Below are positions 33,492-44,653 of a stretch of 64,000 nucleotides of DNA, piece after piece (the first letter of the stretch is position 1; the number at the start of each line of letters is the position of its first letter). The notes under the pieces are model-generated. The model saw only the letters and a program-made list of their open reading frames with translations, ran no database searches and was not told the DNA's origin. The stretch lies in the NCBI GenBank assembly GCA_039090855.1, contig CM077023.1, positions 79,335,127 through 79,399,126 of the forward strand. Reading direction: 5' to 3'. The position numbers and the translations under genes were made by a program. Source of the stretch: Macrothele yani. Lineage: Eukaryota; Arthropoda; Arachnida; Araneae; Macrothelidae.

Positions 33492-36400
33492 TATATACAG
33501 CACATGTTTTTAATCTTGTCGCTTGAGGTACTTTTAATAACATTGTGGAGCATATAAAAATAGTAATGTATCAGTTCTTGTTACGTTTGATCTACCTGTT
33601 TGCTAAATCAAGAGCCGCGAGTGGTTCTATTATGAAAAAAAAAAAAACGGTAGTCCGTTATCTTCTTAATAAACAAATCTGGTTCTTGTCATTGGTGTTT
33701 CCATTATTTGGTCCACTCTCAGTATTTGCTTGCGCAAACATGAACATCTTTCACTGTATCAGCACCCTTCTTGCTCTCCTTTATGTACCCGTATTTATTA
33801 AAAGAACTTAGTTTCCTCTCTTACGCGTCTTGTGCCGGTAATTGCTCTCCCGATACTCGTCTTTGCTTATATGGGGCGACAAGTGCGAAGCCTCTGTGTC
33901 TGCCGAAACAACTGATAACGGAGAAAGCAGCAAAGAGCTTATTAGCTCGGAGCGCATTACTCTGACTTTGTTAGCGCGCAGAATACTATTCAGTGCTTCC
34001 AGGTTGTTCTTTGTATAACGCCTTCATCTACTGATTTTATTGTAACACTTCATATTAACCTGTTAATTTTTTTTTTAACTTTATGTACTTTTAGTCGAAT
34101 TACAGTGACTCCGGCGTAAGTGAAACTGGGACAGAAAGGACCTTTAAAATAGCTCAGATACTGAACATATTAGGGTCATTGTTCGCCATGTTTTGCTGCT
34201 GTAGCTACCTGATATTAGAACGGGTATAGTAATATTAGGTGAGGGTAATCATAATATAAAAACAATAAATGGTAGTAATGTTACGATTTTCGTGCTTTTC
34301 CATGCTAAAGTGAAAAAAAAAAAAAAAAAAGAAAGAAAAAAAGAGGATAATACTTCGGTGGTCCTATGTGGACAGAAGGTGAGGGTTTAGTGGGTAAAAA
34401 TCTCACAGTATCGCTGGTAGGGATCCAAGTCCCAGGGGATCTCTAAGGAGATTTCCCTGAGCCGCAAAAGAAGAAAAAATATACATAAAACATGTAATTA
34501 TAGGCATTTTCTCAAGGGTGTACAAATCCCATAAAACAGATAAACAAATGATGATCTGAACACTATGATATGTTTTTTATTTTTACTTGCTTATGCAGTT
34601 TGACAATGTAACATGCATTTTGTAACATCTAACTATGACAGTTGAAAAATTCACTTCAAAGAGGTGATTTTGCCAGTGTGGAAATCTGTTTAGTTTTACT
34701 TGTTTGTGCAATGTGAGCTGTTATGACATTTGGAGTTGCATAACCTATTGTCTCGTTTACACTTACATCGATTTGTTAAACATTTTCTACTACAGAAGCA
34801 CCTTGAAAATCCTTGGCCTCCAGTTAAAGATTGGCTCGATGCTGCTGTTCTTAATGATATTTAATTATCCGGAATTGACTGCAAAGTAACAAATTTCTCT
34901 TTTAGAACGGTGAACTCACTTCTGGTATACAATTGCTTTAAAACTCCGAACTCTGTCCTTAGTTTATAGAGTGTCATTATCTACACAGCTCCCCAAAAGT
35001 TCTAACTTTATCCAGTTTCTCACGGCCAAATCTAGAATTGGCCGGCCAAAGCCCAAAGTACTGGTAAATTATTATATATTTCGGGCTTTGGCCACATGAG
35101 CTGGCAAAAGCTAGAAGTGGCCGGTCACTTCTCACGTCTAAGAGGGCCTCCTCAGTAGAAGGATTTTCTAAAAATTCTGCGGGAACTTCCTATGAAACTA
35201 GTTAAAGAAATAATCATGAATATTTGACGGTAGCTTCGAGGGCTGAAAATGGCAATTCTTAGGCATAAAGTACTAAAAAGAAAAGCAATTTTTGGTACTT
35301 TTTTCTCAGTAAAATCTTCAAGTAATAATTTTCGCTGTAGTTTGTAAAAACTGGGTGACGAGAAAGCTGCTATTCCAGAGGACTTCAGTTGAAATATCAG
35401 TTAAATAAATGAAATTTTTATATCAATGAGAATAAGGCGTTATATATTACACTTGTTTGCACATAACTACGCATCCTTCAGAATATAATGAGCTAAAAGG
35501 GGGCGAAAAAACAAAGATCTGTAATTTTTTTTATAACAGAGTCAAAAGAGACTTTTATGTGCAAAACATTGAAACGTTATGTTAAGTGTTTTTTTTTTTT
35601 TCCATATTCAGAAGTAAATAACTTCATTAATTTTACTCTTTTTGTGACACAATTCTCAATTGTTACTTTTTAATTTGCGTACTTATGTTCTGAATTTTTG
35701 TATAAATCGGAAAATGCCATTGGACATTGTCACACGGCCGTTATGTGTTTTATGTGTGTGATCGTGAGGCATTTCAAAGAGGCTAGTCTCAGTTCTCTAA
35801 AAGAATAAAATTTGCATGGCATGATAAACTTTGGTGTAAGTGTTCCGCAATACTTTGAATTATAAAACACTGTATTGGTATAAAACTAGGGTAATCATTT
35901 TAATTATAACGTGTACATTTGTGTTACACGCAATAAAATGTGACAATTTTGTTTTTACGAAAAATGCCTATAGTTTCCAAAGAATTTGAATTACAGAACG
36001 CCCGCAAAACTGTAATATGGAATTTAAAATTTTCAGTAATTGAAAGCAAATACATGTTCGCAAAAGGACCTCAAAGATATTTTTTTTGCCGGGGGGTCCC
36101 GAGTTTTTCAGGTACGCCACTGATGCGGTGCATGAAATACACAAAAATATGATGCAGTTATGTACTTTGGTATGAAATGGTGTGAAGTTGCACTCATTGC
36201 ACCATGTTAATGGATGTTTCATGCATCACCCAATGGTTTACTTTTGCCCCAAAAGTGGTGCAGCTGGTGTAGAACCAATTTTTGGTGCACTTTACTACAA
36301 AATTTTAACAGTGTACGTACTAGCGGAAAATAATGAAGGTAGCGGTCAATTAACGTACGTCCGGGCTTGAGGCCAGCCGAGAACTCACACTATAATCGCC

Positions 36401-36816
36401 GGTGACCCGGATTTATCACGAATTAAACAAATTCACCGAAATAGAAGATTTCATCTCAGACACCAAATTGCTTTTATTCAATGATGAATTACTTCTTCAT
36501 GATGTCTACGGTGCTTTTCAAACTCTGCAACTTCTGAATTAATCATATAAGAGTCTAAGAAATAGACCTGATTTAATCATATAACGGCCTAAGAAATCGA
36601 CTTCTGATTTAATCGTTTAATGGTCTAAGAAGAGTCAAAACAGCACTGTGACCTTTCCATCCAAAGAAGCTAAAAAAAAAACTCGCCAATTTTGTTCTTT
36701 GTTCATGTTTTTAACTGTCTTATACTTAAGATCACTGTCCGGGGAAGTCCGCTATTTGTAGGTAAATAAACAGAACCGTATATACGTACTTCGGGACTGG
36801 AGATCACAAAACTATC
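33492..36816. other. No gene recognised
   Basis: A long stretch without domain-bearing frames. Notable items: an A-rich run at 34314-34345, an 11-bp perfect inverted repeat GGCCAAAGCCC (35044-35054 and 35083-35093), and a hAT-like right end (GGTACGCCACTG, near 36112-36123) without a matching left end. Confidence 0.5.
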
Positions 36817-36922
36817 CTCTGAATCAGGAGTCGGCAACCTTTTGGCACATGCGGGCCGCATTTGACTTTTAATTTATAGTAAGGGGTCGCAAGTGCAGTA
36901 TATAATACACATTTGTTATATA

Positions 36923-39900
36923 TCATCATCATCATCATTGTCAACCATTATCAATCCACTGCTGGACGAAGGTCTCCCCAAGTTTCCTCCACAACGGTCT
37001 GTCTTGTGCCAGTCTCCTCCATGTCACTCCCGCATACTTTCGAATTTCATCCACCCATCTTCCATGTGGTCTTCTTCTGGGTCTTTTCCTGTCCCTTGGA
37101 ATCCAATCTAAAATTTCGGCTGTCCATCGATGGTCTGTTCTTCTGGCAGTATGTCCAGCCCATTGCCATTTCAGGGATTTAACTCTGATCATGATGTCTT
37201 CCACTCTTGTCATTTTTCGGATTCACGTGTTCCTCTTCTTATCTCTCCTGGTTACACCAAGCATGCACCTCTCCATGCTGTTTTGAGTTGTCTGCAGCCT
37301 TTGTATGTCTCTTTTAGTTAAGGTTCCACGTCTCTGCACCATACGTAAGCACTGGAAGGATGCATTGATCGAACACTTTTCTTTTAAGACATAATGGCAT
37401 ATTGCTCTTGAAAATTATGCTGTTTCTTCCAAAAGCTCTCCAGGCAAGTTTTGTACGCCGATTAATTTCTTCACCAATGTGACCCTCACTTGATATCTGC
37501 TGTCCAAGATAAACGTACGTGTCTGTTATCTCCAGCTTTTCTCCATCAATCGATAAATCCTCATTTCTTGTAAAAGCAATGTACATCACTTTTGTCTTCT
37601 GAAAGTTCATTTTTAATCCCACCTCTTTACTCTTGTCAGCAAGTTCCTGGATCATACTCTGTAGCTCTGATGGGGTAATTGCAAAAATGACTATGTCATC
37701 AGCAAAACGAAGGTGGGTTAGATAATCTCCATTAATCTTTATCCCTTTGTTTTCCCAGTTCAGTGATTGAAAGACATTTTCCAATGTGGCATTAAAGAGC
37801 TTCGGAGATATGGTGTCACCTTGTCTCACTCCTTTTCCAATTTGTATGTGTGTTGTATTTTCAAACAGCCGAATCTTTGCACTTGCATTTTCATAGATGT
37901 TATTAATAATATTAATGTATGCATCTTCAATACCGCAAGATTTCAGAGCCATTGTAACTGCTGATGGTTTCACCGAATCAAAAGCTTTTTCATAATCGAT
38001 AAAAGCCGTGCACAATGGAAGTTCATATTCCTCGCTCTTTCAATTAGTTCTCTCAGTACGTGGATATGATCTATTGTGCTGTAGCCACTCCTGAATCCAG
38101 CCTGTTCTCTCGGTTGAGCCATGTCCAGTGTCACCTTCAAGCGGTGTGAAAGAACTTTAGTGAAGATTTTATAAATCACTGATAGGAGGCTGATAGGTCT
38201 GTAGTTCCTGAGATCCTCAATGTCACCTTTTTTATGTAGCAAGATCATTGTAGCGTTGTTCCAATCCTCAGGAATTTTCCCTTCATTAAGGCATCGAGTG
38301 AAAATTTGGGCGAGTACTGTTTCGATTTCTCCACTTGCTTCTTGTATGATGTCTACAGTAATTCCATCTTCTCCTGGAGCTTTTCCCCGCTTCATGTTCT
38401 TGATTGCATGTGCAACTTCTGCTGGAAGGACTGGAAGAACTCTGGTACTGGTACCTTTCATGATGTCTGGAGTACATGTATCATCCCTTTCATATAATTT
38501 GGAGTAGAAATCTTTCACTCTTGTCAAAATTTCGCCTCTATTTCTTGTTACAGAACCATCTTCTTTTCTCAGTGCCATAATCTGTTTTTTCCCTTACTGA
38601 GATGTCCCTTTGCTATCTTTAGGCTTTGGTTGTTTTCAATTGCTTTCCTTACTAGTTCACAGTTGAATTTCCTTACGTCTTCAGTGATACTTTTTCGTAC
38701 TGTCTTGCATAGCTCTATATATTCCACTTTGGAAGTCACATCTTCTTTAGTTGTCCTCATCACTCTTCTTTTTTGCATCAACATTTTGGTTTTTCCTCAT
38801 AATTTGTTCACATGCAATTTGTTCTTAGACCCAGCTAATTTTGTTGCTGTTTCCATAAGAGCTTTGGTTACTTTTCTGTTAACTTCAGAAATATCCACTT
38901 CTTCCGATGTTAGGCCTTCTAAAGCAGAGAATCTGTTCTTCAGTTCCAATTTGAAGGTATTATGGTGTTTTTTAAGGTTGGTTATGTCAATACATTTTGT
39001 TTGTCTTATGATCTTGCTACGTTCGAGTTTAGTGTTGAGGTGCATCTTACAACTCACCAATCTATGGTCACTGCCTGTGTTGAACTTGTTTAGCACACTG
39101 CAGTCCTCTATGACGAATTTTTTGTTACACATAATAAAATCAATTTCACTTGTCGTCCCATTTGGATGTCTCCATGTCCATTTCCTGTGTGGCTTTTTCT
39201 TGAAAAAGGAGTTCAAGAAGAAAAACCCTTCTGCCTCTGCAAACTCTACGAGAGTATTTCCACGCTGGTTTCTATTGCCGTGACCGAATTTACCTACTGA
39301 AGTTTCATTCTGTTGCCGTTGCCCTATTTTTGCATTGAAATCTCCCATAATTATCTTCAAGTGCTGCTTACCTTTATTATTTAGATCACGAATTTCCTCA
39401 TAAAATTCTTCAATTTCTTCTTCAGCATGACTTGTGGTGGGTGCATAAGTTTGAATAATCTGAGCCTGGTATCTTCTCGAGAGTTGGATAACGAGTCGTG
39501 CAGCTCTGTCAGAGGAACTTTCAACTTCTTTAACTTTATCCTTCAGTTTCTTGTTTATTATAAATCCAACACCACTAGTTCTGCCAGTATCTGTCCCACG
39601 ATAGTAGAAGAGATGTCCACTTTAAAGGAGAAGATCTCATTCAAGTCAATGAGATCTTCTCCTTTTCTCCTTTCCTCACTTAGCCCGACGATGTCCCACT
39701 TGATCCTTTGTAGTTCCTCTTCCAATTCAAGAAGCCTTGAATCAGAAGACAGGGAGCGTCCGTTATACGTTGCCAAGGTCAGCATCAGATGGCAGCCTAG
39801 TCCGGTCCTCCGGGGATTCTTAGCACCCTCTGCCTTCATGTCGCACTGGCCGCTGCCTTGGCCAGGTACATTCCAGCTGCCGGAGACTGAGGGCCAAGAT

Positions 39901-40097
39901 TTAAGTTGTGGAGTCATTTTGGAGGGGTTGGGCCATAACTCACCACGCTGGCCAAGCGGGTTGGTGAGTGTGGGATAGCATTTCCTCTAATCCCGATGGT
40001 ATAGTTATACCGCTATTGGCGGTAGTCAGAGCCCCTTTAGTGGGAACACAATGTACCACGAGAAGGCGGGGTTGACATTTGTCAAGGAGAGGCTGTG
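36923..40097 (-). mobile_element. RTE retrotransposon, copy C (left arm of palindrome)
   Basis: Full-length copy on the minus strand, from the 5' leader beside the AT-rich spacer to the (ATC)n-complement tail at 36924-36938. It shares with copy D the 17-base insertion in the endonuclease and residues such as DDTCTPDIMKG and GHIGEEINRR that copy A lacks, so C and D are sister copies. Confidence 0.93.
36945..39930 (-). pseudogene. RTE endonuclease-reverse transcriptase, copy C
   Basis: Minus-strand segments in order: endonuclease N-terminus (TYNGRSLSSDSRLLELEEE) truncated by the shared insertion; MGDFNAKIGQ to GSDHRLVSCK (39360-38797); a stop after LHVNKL; MLMQKRRVMRTT to a frameshift near 38569; the RT start (LLHKKGDIEDLRNYRPISLL); a frameshift near 38030; then FIDYEKAFDSVKPSAVT, LRFADDIVIFAITPS and ETWNLN, ending with the WAGHTARRTDHRWTAE segment. 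The catalytic FADD is present. Five or so lesions make it inactive, unlike the opposite arm. Confidence 0.9.
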
Positions 40098-40265
40098 ATA
40101 TATATATTTATAAATTATATATATTTATAAATTATATATATTTATATATTATATATATGTATATTTTATATATATGTATATATTATATATATATATATAT
40201 ATATGTATATATTATATATATTTATATATTATACATATATTTATTATATATTAGCATATAGGTCA
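40098..40265. repeat. AT-rich spacer at the palindrome centre
   Basis: About 165 bp of TATATATTTATAAATTA-type and (TA)n sequence with almost no G or C. The translated frame seen here is low complexity and not a gene. It separates the 5' ends of RTE copies C and D. Confidence 0.9.
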
Positions 40266-40441
40266 GGTGATGCGTAACATCACAGCCTCTCCTTGACAAA
40301 TGTCAACCCCGCCTTCTCGTGGTACATCCTGTTCCCACTAAAGGGGCTCTGACGACCGCCAATAGCGGTATAACTATACCATCGGGATTAGAGGAAATGC
40401 TATCCCACACTCACCAACCCGCTTGGCCAGCGTGGTGAGTT

Positions 40442-40819
40442 ATGGCCAAACCCTCCAAAATGACTCCACAACTTAAATCTTGGCCCTCAGTCTCCGGCAG
40501 CTGGAATGTACCTGGCCAAGGCAGCGGCCAGTGCGACATGAAGGCAGAGGGTGCTAAGAATCCCCGGAGGACCGGACTAGGCTGCCATCTGATGCTGACC
40601 TTGGCTACATATAATGGACGCTCCCTATCTTCTGATTCAAGGCTTCTTGAATTGGAAGAGGAACTACAAAGGATCAAGTGGGACATCGTCGAGCTAAGTG
40701 AGGAAAGGAGAAAAGGAGAAGATCTCATTGACTTGAATGAGATCTTCTCCTTTAAAGTGGACATCTCTTCTACTATCGTGGGACAGATACTGGCAGAACT
40801 AGTGGTGTTGGATTTATAA
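40442..40819 (+). pseudogene. RTE endonuclease N-terminal part, cut off by a 17-base insertion
   Basis: From MAKPSKMTPQLKSWPSVSGS through LATYNGRSLSSDSRLLELEE this is the N-terminal leader and start of the apurinic-type endonuclease. In copy A the next segment is GEDLIELKSGHLFYYRGTDT. Here an insertion near 40735-40757 creates a 15-bp perfect hairpin (GGAGAAGATCTCATT and its complement) and shifts the frame, so the chain ends LAELVVLDL. The remainder of the endonuclease continues in another frame, with an extra in-frame TAG near 40826, before the long ORF begins at 41017. Confidence 0.85.
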
Positions 40820-41016
40820 TAAACTAGAAACTGAAGGATAAAGTTGTAGAAGTTGAAAGTTCCTCTGACAGAGCTGCACGACTCGTTATCCAACTCTCGA
40901 GAAGATACCAGGCTCAGATTATTCAAACTTATGCACCCACCACAAGTCATGCTGAAGAAGAAATTGAAGAATTTTATGAGGAAATTCGTGATCTAAATAA
41001 TAAAGGTAAGCAGCAC

Positions 41017-43437
41017 TTGAAGATAATTATGGGAGATTTCAATGCAAAAATAGGGCAACGGCAACAGAATGAAACTTCAGTAGGTAAATTCGGTCACGGT
41101 AACAGAAACCAGCGTGGAAATACTCTCGTAGAGTTTGCAGAGGCAGAAGGGTTTTTCATCTTGAACTCCTTTTTCAAGAAAAAGCCACACAGGAAATGGA
41201 CATGGAGACATCCAAATGGGACGACAAGTGAAATTGATTTTATTATGTGTAACAAAAAATTCGTCATAGAAGACTGCAGTGTGCTAAACAAGTTCAACAC
41301 AGGCAGTGACCATAGATTGGTGAGATGTAAGATGCACCTCAACACTAAACTCGAACGTAGCAAGCTCATAAGACAAACAAAATGTATTGACATAACCAAC
41401 CTTAAAAAACACCATAATACCTTCAAGTTGGAACTGAAGAACAGATTCTCCGCTTTAGAAGGCCTAACATCGGAAGAAGTGGATATTTCTGAAGTTAACA
41501 GAAAAGTAACCAAAGCTCTTATGGAAACAGCAACAAAATTAGCTGGGTCTAAGAACAAGTTGCATGTGAACAAATTATCAGGAAAAACCAAAATGTTGAT
41601 GCAAAAAAGAAGAGTGAGGAGGACAACTAAAGAAGATGTGACATCCAAAGTGGAATATATAGAGCTATGCAAGACAGTACGAAAAAGTATCACTGAAGAC
41701 GTAAGGAAATTCAACTGTGAACTAGTAAGGAAAGCAATTGAAAACAACCAAAGCCTAAAGATAGCAAAGGGACATCTCAGTAAGGGAAAAAAACAGATTA
41801 TGGCCCTGAGAAAAGAAGATGGTTCTGTAACAAGAAATAGAGGCGAAATTTTGACAAGAGTGAAAGATTTCTACTCCAAATTATATGAAAGGGATGATAC
41901 ATGTACTCCAGACATCATGAAAGGTACCAGTACCAGAGTTCTTCCAGTCCTTCCAGCAGAAGTTGCACATGCAATCAAGAACATGAAGCGGGGAAAAGCT
42001 CCAGGAGAAGATGGAATTACTGTAGACATCATACAAGAAGCAAGTGGAGAAATCGAAACAGTACTCGCCCAAATTTTCACTCGATGCCTTAATGAAGGGA
42101 AAATTCCTGAGGATTGGAACAACGCTACAATGATCTTGCTACATAAAAAAGGTGACATTGAGGATCTCAGGAACTACAGACCTATCAGCCTCCTATCAGT
42201 GGTTTATAAAATCTTCACTAAAGTTCTTTCACACCGCTTGAAGGTGACACTGGACATGGCTCAACCGAGAGAACAGGCTGGATTCAGGAGTGGCTACAGC
42301 ACAATAGATCATATCCACGTACTGAGAGAACTAATTGAAAGAGCGAGGGAATATGAACTTCCATTGTGCACGGCTTTTATCGATTATGAAAAAGCTTTTG
42401 ATTCGGTGAAACCATTAGCAGTTACAATGGCTCTGAAATCCTGCGGTATTGAAGATGCATACATTAATATTATTAATAACATCTATGAAAATGCAAGTGC
42501 AAAGATTCGGCTGTTTGAAAATACAACACACATAAAAATTGGAAAAGAAGTGAGACAAGGTGACACCATATCTCCGAAGCTCTTTAATGCCACATTGGAA
42601 AATGTCTTTCAATCACTGAACTGGGAAAACAAAGGGATAAAGTTTAATGGAGATTATCTAACCCACCTTCGTTTTGCTGATGACATAGTCATTTTTGCAA
42701 CTACCCCATCAGAGCTACAGAGTATGATCCAGGAACTTGCTGACAAGAGTAAAGAAGTGGGATTAAAAATGAACTTTCAGAAGACAAAAGTGATGTACAA
42801 TGCTTTTACAAGAAATGAAGATTTATCGATTGATGGAGAAAAGCTGGAGATAACAGACACGTACGTTTATCTTGGACAGCAGATATCAAGTGAGGGTCAC
42901 ATTGGTGAAGAAATTAATCGGCGTACAAAACTTGCCTGGAGAGCTTTTGGAAGAAACAGCATAATTTTCAAGAGCAATATGCCATTATGTCTTAAAAGAA
43001 AAGTGTTCGATCAATGCATCCTTCCAGTGCTTACGTATGGTGCAGAGACGTGGACCTTAGCTAAAAGAGACATACAAAGGCTGCAGACAAATAAAAGAAG
43101 CATGGAGAGGTGCATGCTTGGTGTAACCAGGAGAGATAAGAAGAGGAACACGTGGATCCGAAAAATGACAAGAGTGGAAGACATCATGATCAGAGTTAAA
43201 TCCATGAAATGGCAATGGGCTGGACATACTGCCAGAAGGACAGACCATCGATGGACAGCCGAAATTTTAGATTGGATTCCAAGGGACAGGAAAAGACCCA
43301 GAAGAAGACCACATGCAAGATGGTTGGATGAAATTCGAAAGTATGCGGGAGTGACATGGAGGAGACTGGCACAAGACAGACCGTTGTGGAGGAAACTTGG
43401 GGAGACCTTCGTCCAGCAGTGGATTGATAATGGTTGA
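41017..43437 (+). CDS. RTE endonuclease (C-terminal half) plus reverse transcriptase ORF, 806 aa
   Basis: This is the only long open frame in the window. It starts at MKIIMGDFNAKIG, which carries the endonuclease GDFN motif (residues 6-9); GSDHRLV (96-102) carries the catalytic SDH. The RT fingers/palm have LLHKKGDIEDLRNYRPISLL (about 373-392), FIDYEKAFDSV (about 453-463) and the catalytic R-FADD-IVIF with the Asp pair at 555-556. The C-terminus has TYGAETWTL, ERCMLGVTRRDKKRN and WAGHTARRTDHRW, the usual RTE tail. The start is a forced one: the endonuclease N-terminus lies upstream, out of frame. The RT looks catalytically complete; the endonuclease does not. Product would act at the target site in target-primed reverse transcription. 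Confidence 0.9.
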   Translation: MKIIMGDFNAKIGQRQQNETSVGKFGHGNRNQRGNTLVEFAEAEGFFILNSFFKKKPHRKWTWRHPNGTTSEIDFIMCNKKFVIEDCSVLNKFNTGSDHRLVRCKMHLNTKLERSKLIRQTKCIDITNLKKHHNTFKLELKNRFSALEGLTSEEVDISEVNRKVTKALMETATKLAGSKNKLHVNKLSGKTKMLMQKRRVRRTTKEDVTSKVEYIELCKTVRKSITEDVRKFNCELVRKAIENNQSLKIAKGHLSKGKKQIMALRKEDGSVTRNRGEILTRVKDFYSKLYERDDTCTPDIMKGTSTRVLPVLPAEVAHAIKNMKRGKAPGEDGITVDIIQEASGEIETVLAQIFTRCLNEGKIPEDWNNATMILLHKKGDIEDLRNYRPISLLSVVYKIFTKVLSHRLKVTLDMAQPREQAGFRSGYSTIDHIHVLRELIERAREYELPLCTAFIDYEKAFDSVKPLAVTMALKSCGIEDAYINIINNIYENASAKIRLFENTTHIKIGKEVRQGDTISPKLFNATLENVFQSLNWENKGIKFNGDYLTHLRFADDIVIFATTPSELQSMIQELADKSKEVGLKMNFQKTKVMYNAFTRNEDLSIDGEKLEITDTYVYLGQQISSEGHIGEEINRRTKLAWRAFGRNSIIFKSNMPLCLKRKVFDQCILPVLTYGAETWTLAKRDIQRLQTNKRSMERCMLGVTRRDKKRNTWIRKMTRVEDIMIRVKSMKWQWAGHTARRTDHRWTAEILDWIPRDRKRPRRRPHARWLDEIRKYAGVTWRRLAQDRPLWRKLGETFVQQWIDNG

Positions 43438-43810
43438 CAATGATGATGATGATGATGAATGCATATTTATTGTATATTTATATTGAGTGGAGCCCACTTC
43501 CGAATTTTAGCTGTTCTTATAGCATAGATAGGCCATTTTAAAATAAAAAATAAGGTAATTAGTAAGGTGCCCACGTGCCGCGGGTTGCCGACCCCTGCTC
43601 TAAATGGAGGTGTCCGCAATTCGGGAGTGCCTGTTGAGGAGGTTTTACTATAATTTCTTTTTTCAGGACAACAATAAAAAATTATCCATGAATGGTAACG
43701 AGGTAACAACTACAGATAAAACATGTCCAAATTGTTGAATTAGCCTTCAAAATTAAAGGTTGTCCATTTTAGTCAGAATATTTACTGCTCATTAAACTGG
43801 TTTACTAGCA

Positions 43811-44653
43811 GATCCAGACATGGCACTTCCGTACATCGAAATGTTAGCGTCACTTCCGTACAAATATAAAGTTAATTAAGCATGGTTTTTGAGATCTCCT
43901 ACCACTTTTGTGACAGTTGCGTACAAATATAAAGTTAATTAAGCATGGTTTTTGAGATCTCCTACCACTTTTGTGACAGTTGCGTACAAAAAAGAATTTA
44001 ACTCTCTCGTGCCCAGAAGATGCCTGTGGATCCTGTTCGACCTTGCTTCCTTCATGTGAACTTAAATCTTAGGCTCTATTCCAATTAGAAAATACTTGTT
44101 TTTCTACGAAATAATCCGAATTATTTAAAATATCATTAACCCCTACGGGACTTAATCAATTTTGGCTAAAACGCAGTATATTTATCAACTTTAGGCGTAA
44201 CTGAACTTCAGTTTCGGCTACAGTTGGTTTGCATGTATAATCTGTAGCGTTCAGAACAGTCTGGTCAATTGTCTTTATTGAGCTTCTGCAGTTTTTCATT
44301 GTTTCATTTATGTATATCCAACTCACCCCGTTGGTACTGGCGTTTTTACGATGTTGGCGGTATCGAAAATCATTGAAGAAAGCACAAGGCAAAGCTTTGA
44401 AGTTTCAGAAAACATTATAAGATCCATCTTGTTTAAATAAAATCTCCAGATTCAACAAGAGCGCTGTGCGATAGAATTTTAAAAGAACAAACTAACGAAC
44501 TAATGACCTTCACCCTTTGTACGGAAGTAACACATGCAATCAGTTTGCCTCCCTCTCCCATTGAGAAAGAATTTGGGGGACGCAGTTGAGGAATGCTTAC
44601 TTGTACGGATCTGACACAAAATTTGCATTGTACGGAAGTGCCATGTCCGGATC
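43811..44653. mobile_element. TIR-bounded non-autonomous element (MITE-like)
   Basis: The left end GATCCAGACATGGCACTTCC (continuing GTACA) matches the right end on the minus strand, GATCCGGACATGGCACTTCC, giving a TIR of about 25 bp with one mismatch. The CACTTCCGTACAA word recurs subterminally on both sides (43850 and, inverted, near 44516). No target duplication is clear, so the superfamily is unknown. No coding domain is found inside. Confidence 0.6.
43859..43984. repeat. Perfect tandem duplication, 2 x 63 bp
   Basis: The 63-bp unit starting TACAAATATAAAGTTAATTA occurs twice in a row without a mismatch, inside the TIR-bounded element. It is probably a recent slippage or recombination product. 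Confidence 0.92.

Larger units (their letters stand above)
40266..43453 (+). mobile_element. RTE retrotransposon, copy D (right arm of palindrome)
   Basis: Full-length plus-strand copy. The 5' leader contains CACAGCCTCTCCTTGACAAA and CCGCCAATAGCGGTATAACT. The coding region follows, with stop TGA at 43435-43437 and a (GAT)n tail at 43440-43457. It is the near-exact reverse complement of copy C over the full arm length. Confidence 0.93.
36825..43597. mobile_element. hAT-ended composite element carrying an RTE palindrome
   Basis: The left end CAGGAGTCGGCAACCTTTTG (36825) and the right end, which reads CAGGGGTCGGCAACC on the minus strand (ending 43597), are hAT-type TIRs. Both continue into GGCACATGCGGGCC / GGCACGTGGGC-like sequence. 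Flanking 8-mers are CTCTGAAT (36817-36824) and CTCTAAAT (43598-43605), 7 of 8 identical. Apart from about 100 bp on the left and 140 bp on the right, the interior is entirely the two RTE copies. There is no hAT transposase, so it could move only with enzyme supplied in trans. Confidence 0.75.

Noticed and set aside
40079..40261. I/Y-rich 60-codon frame at the palindrome centre
   Set aside because: It is a translation of the TATATA spacer.
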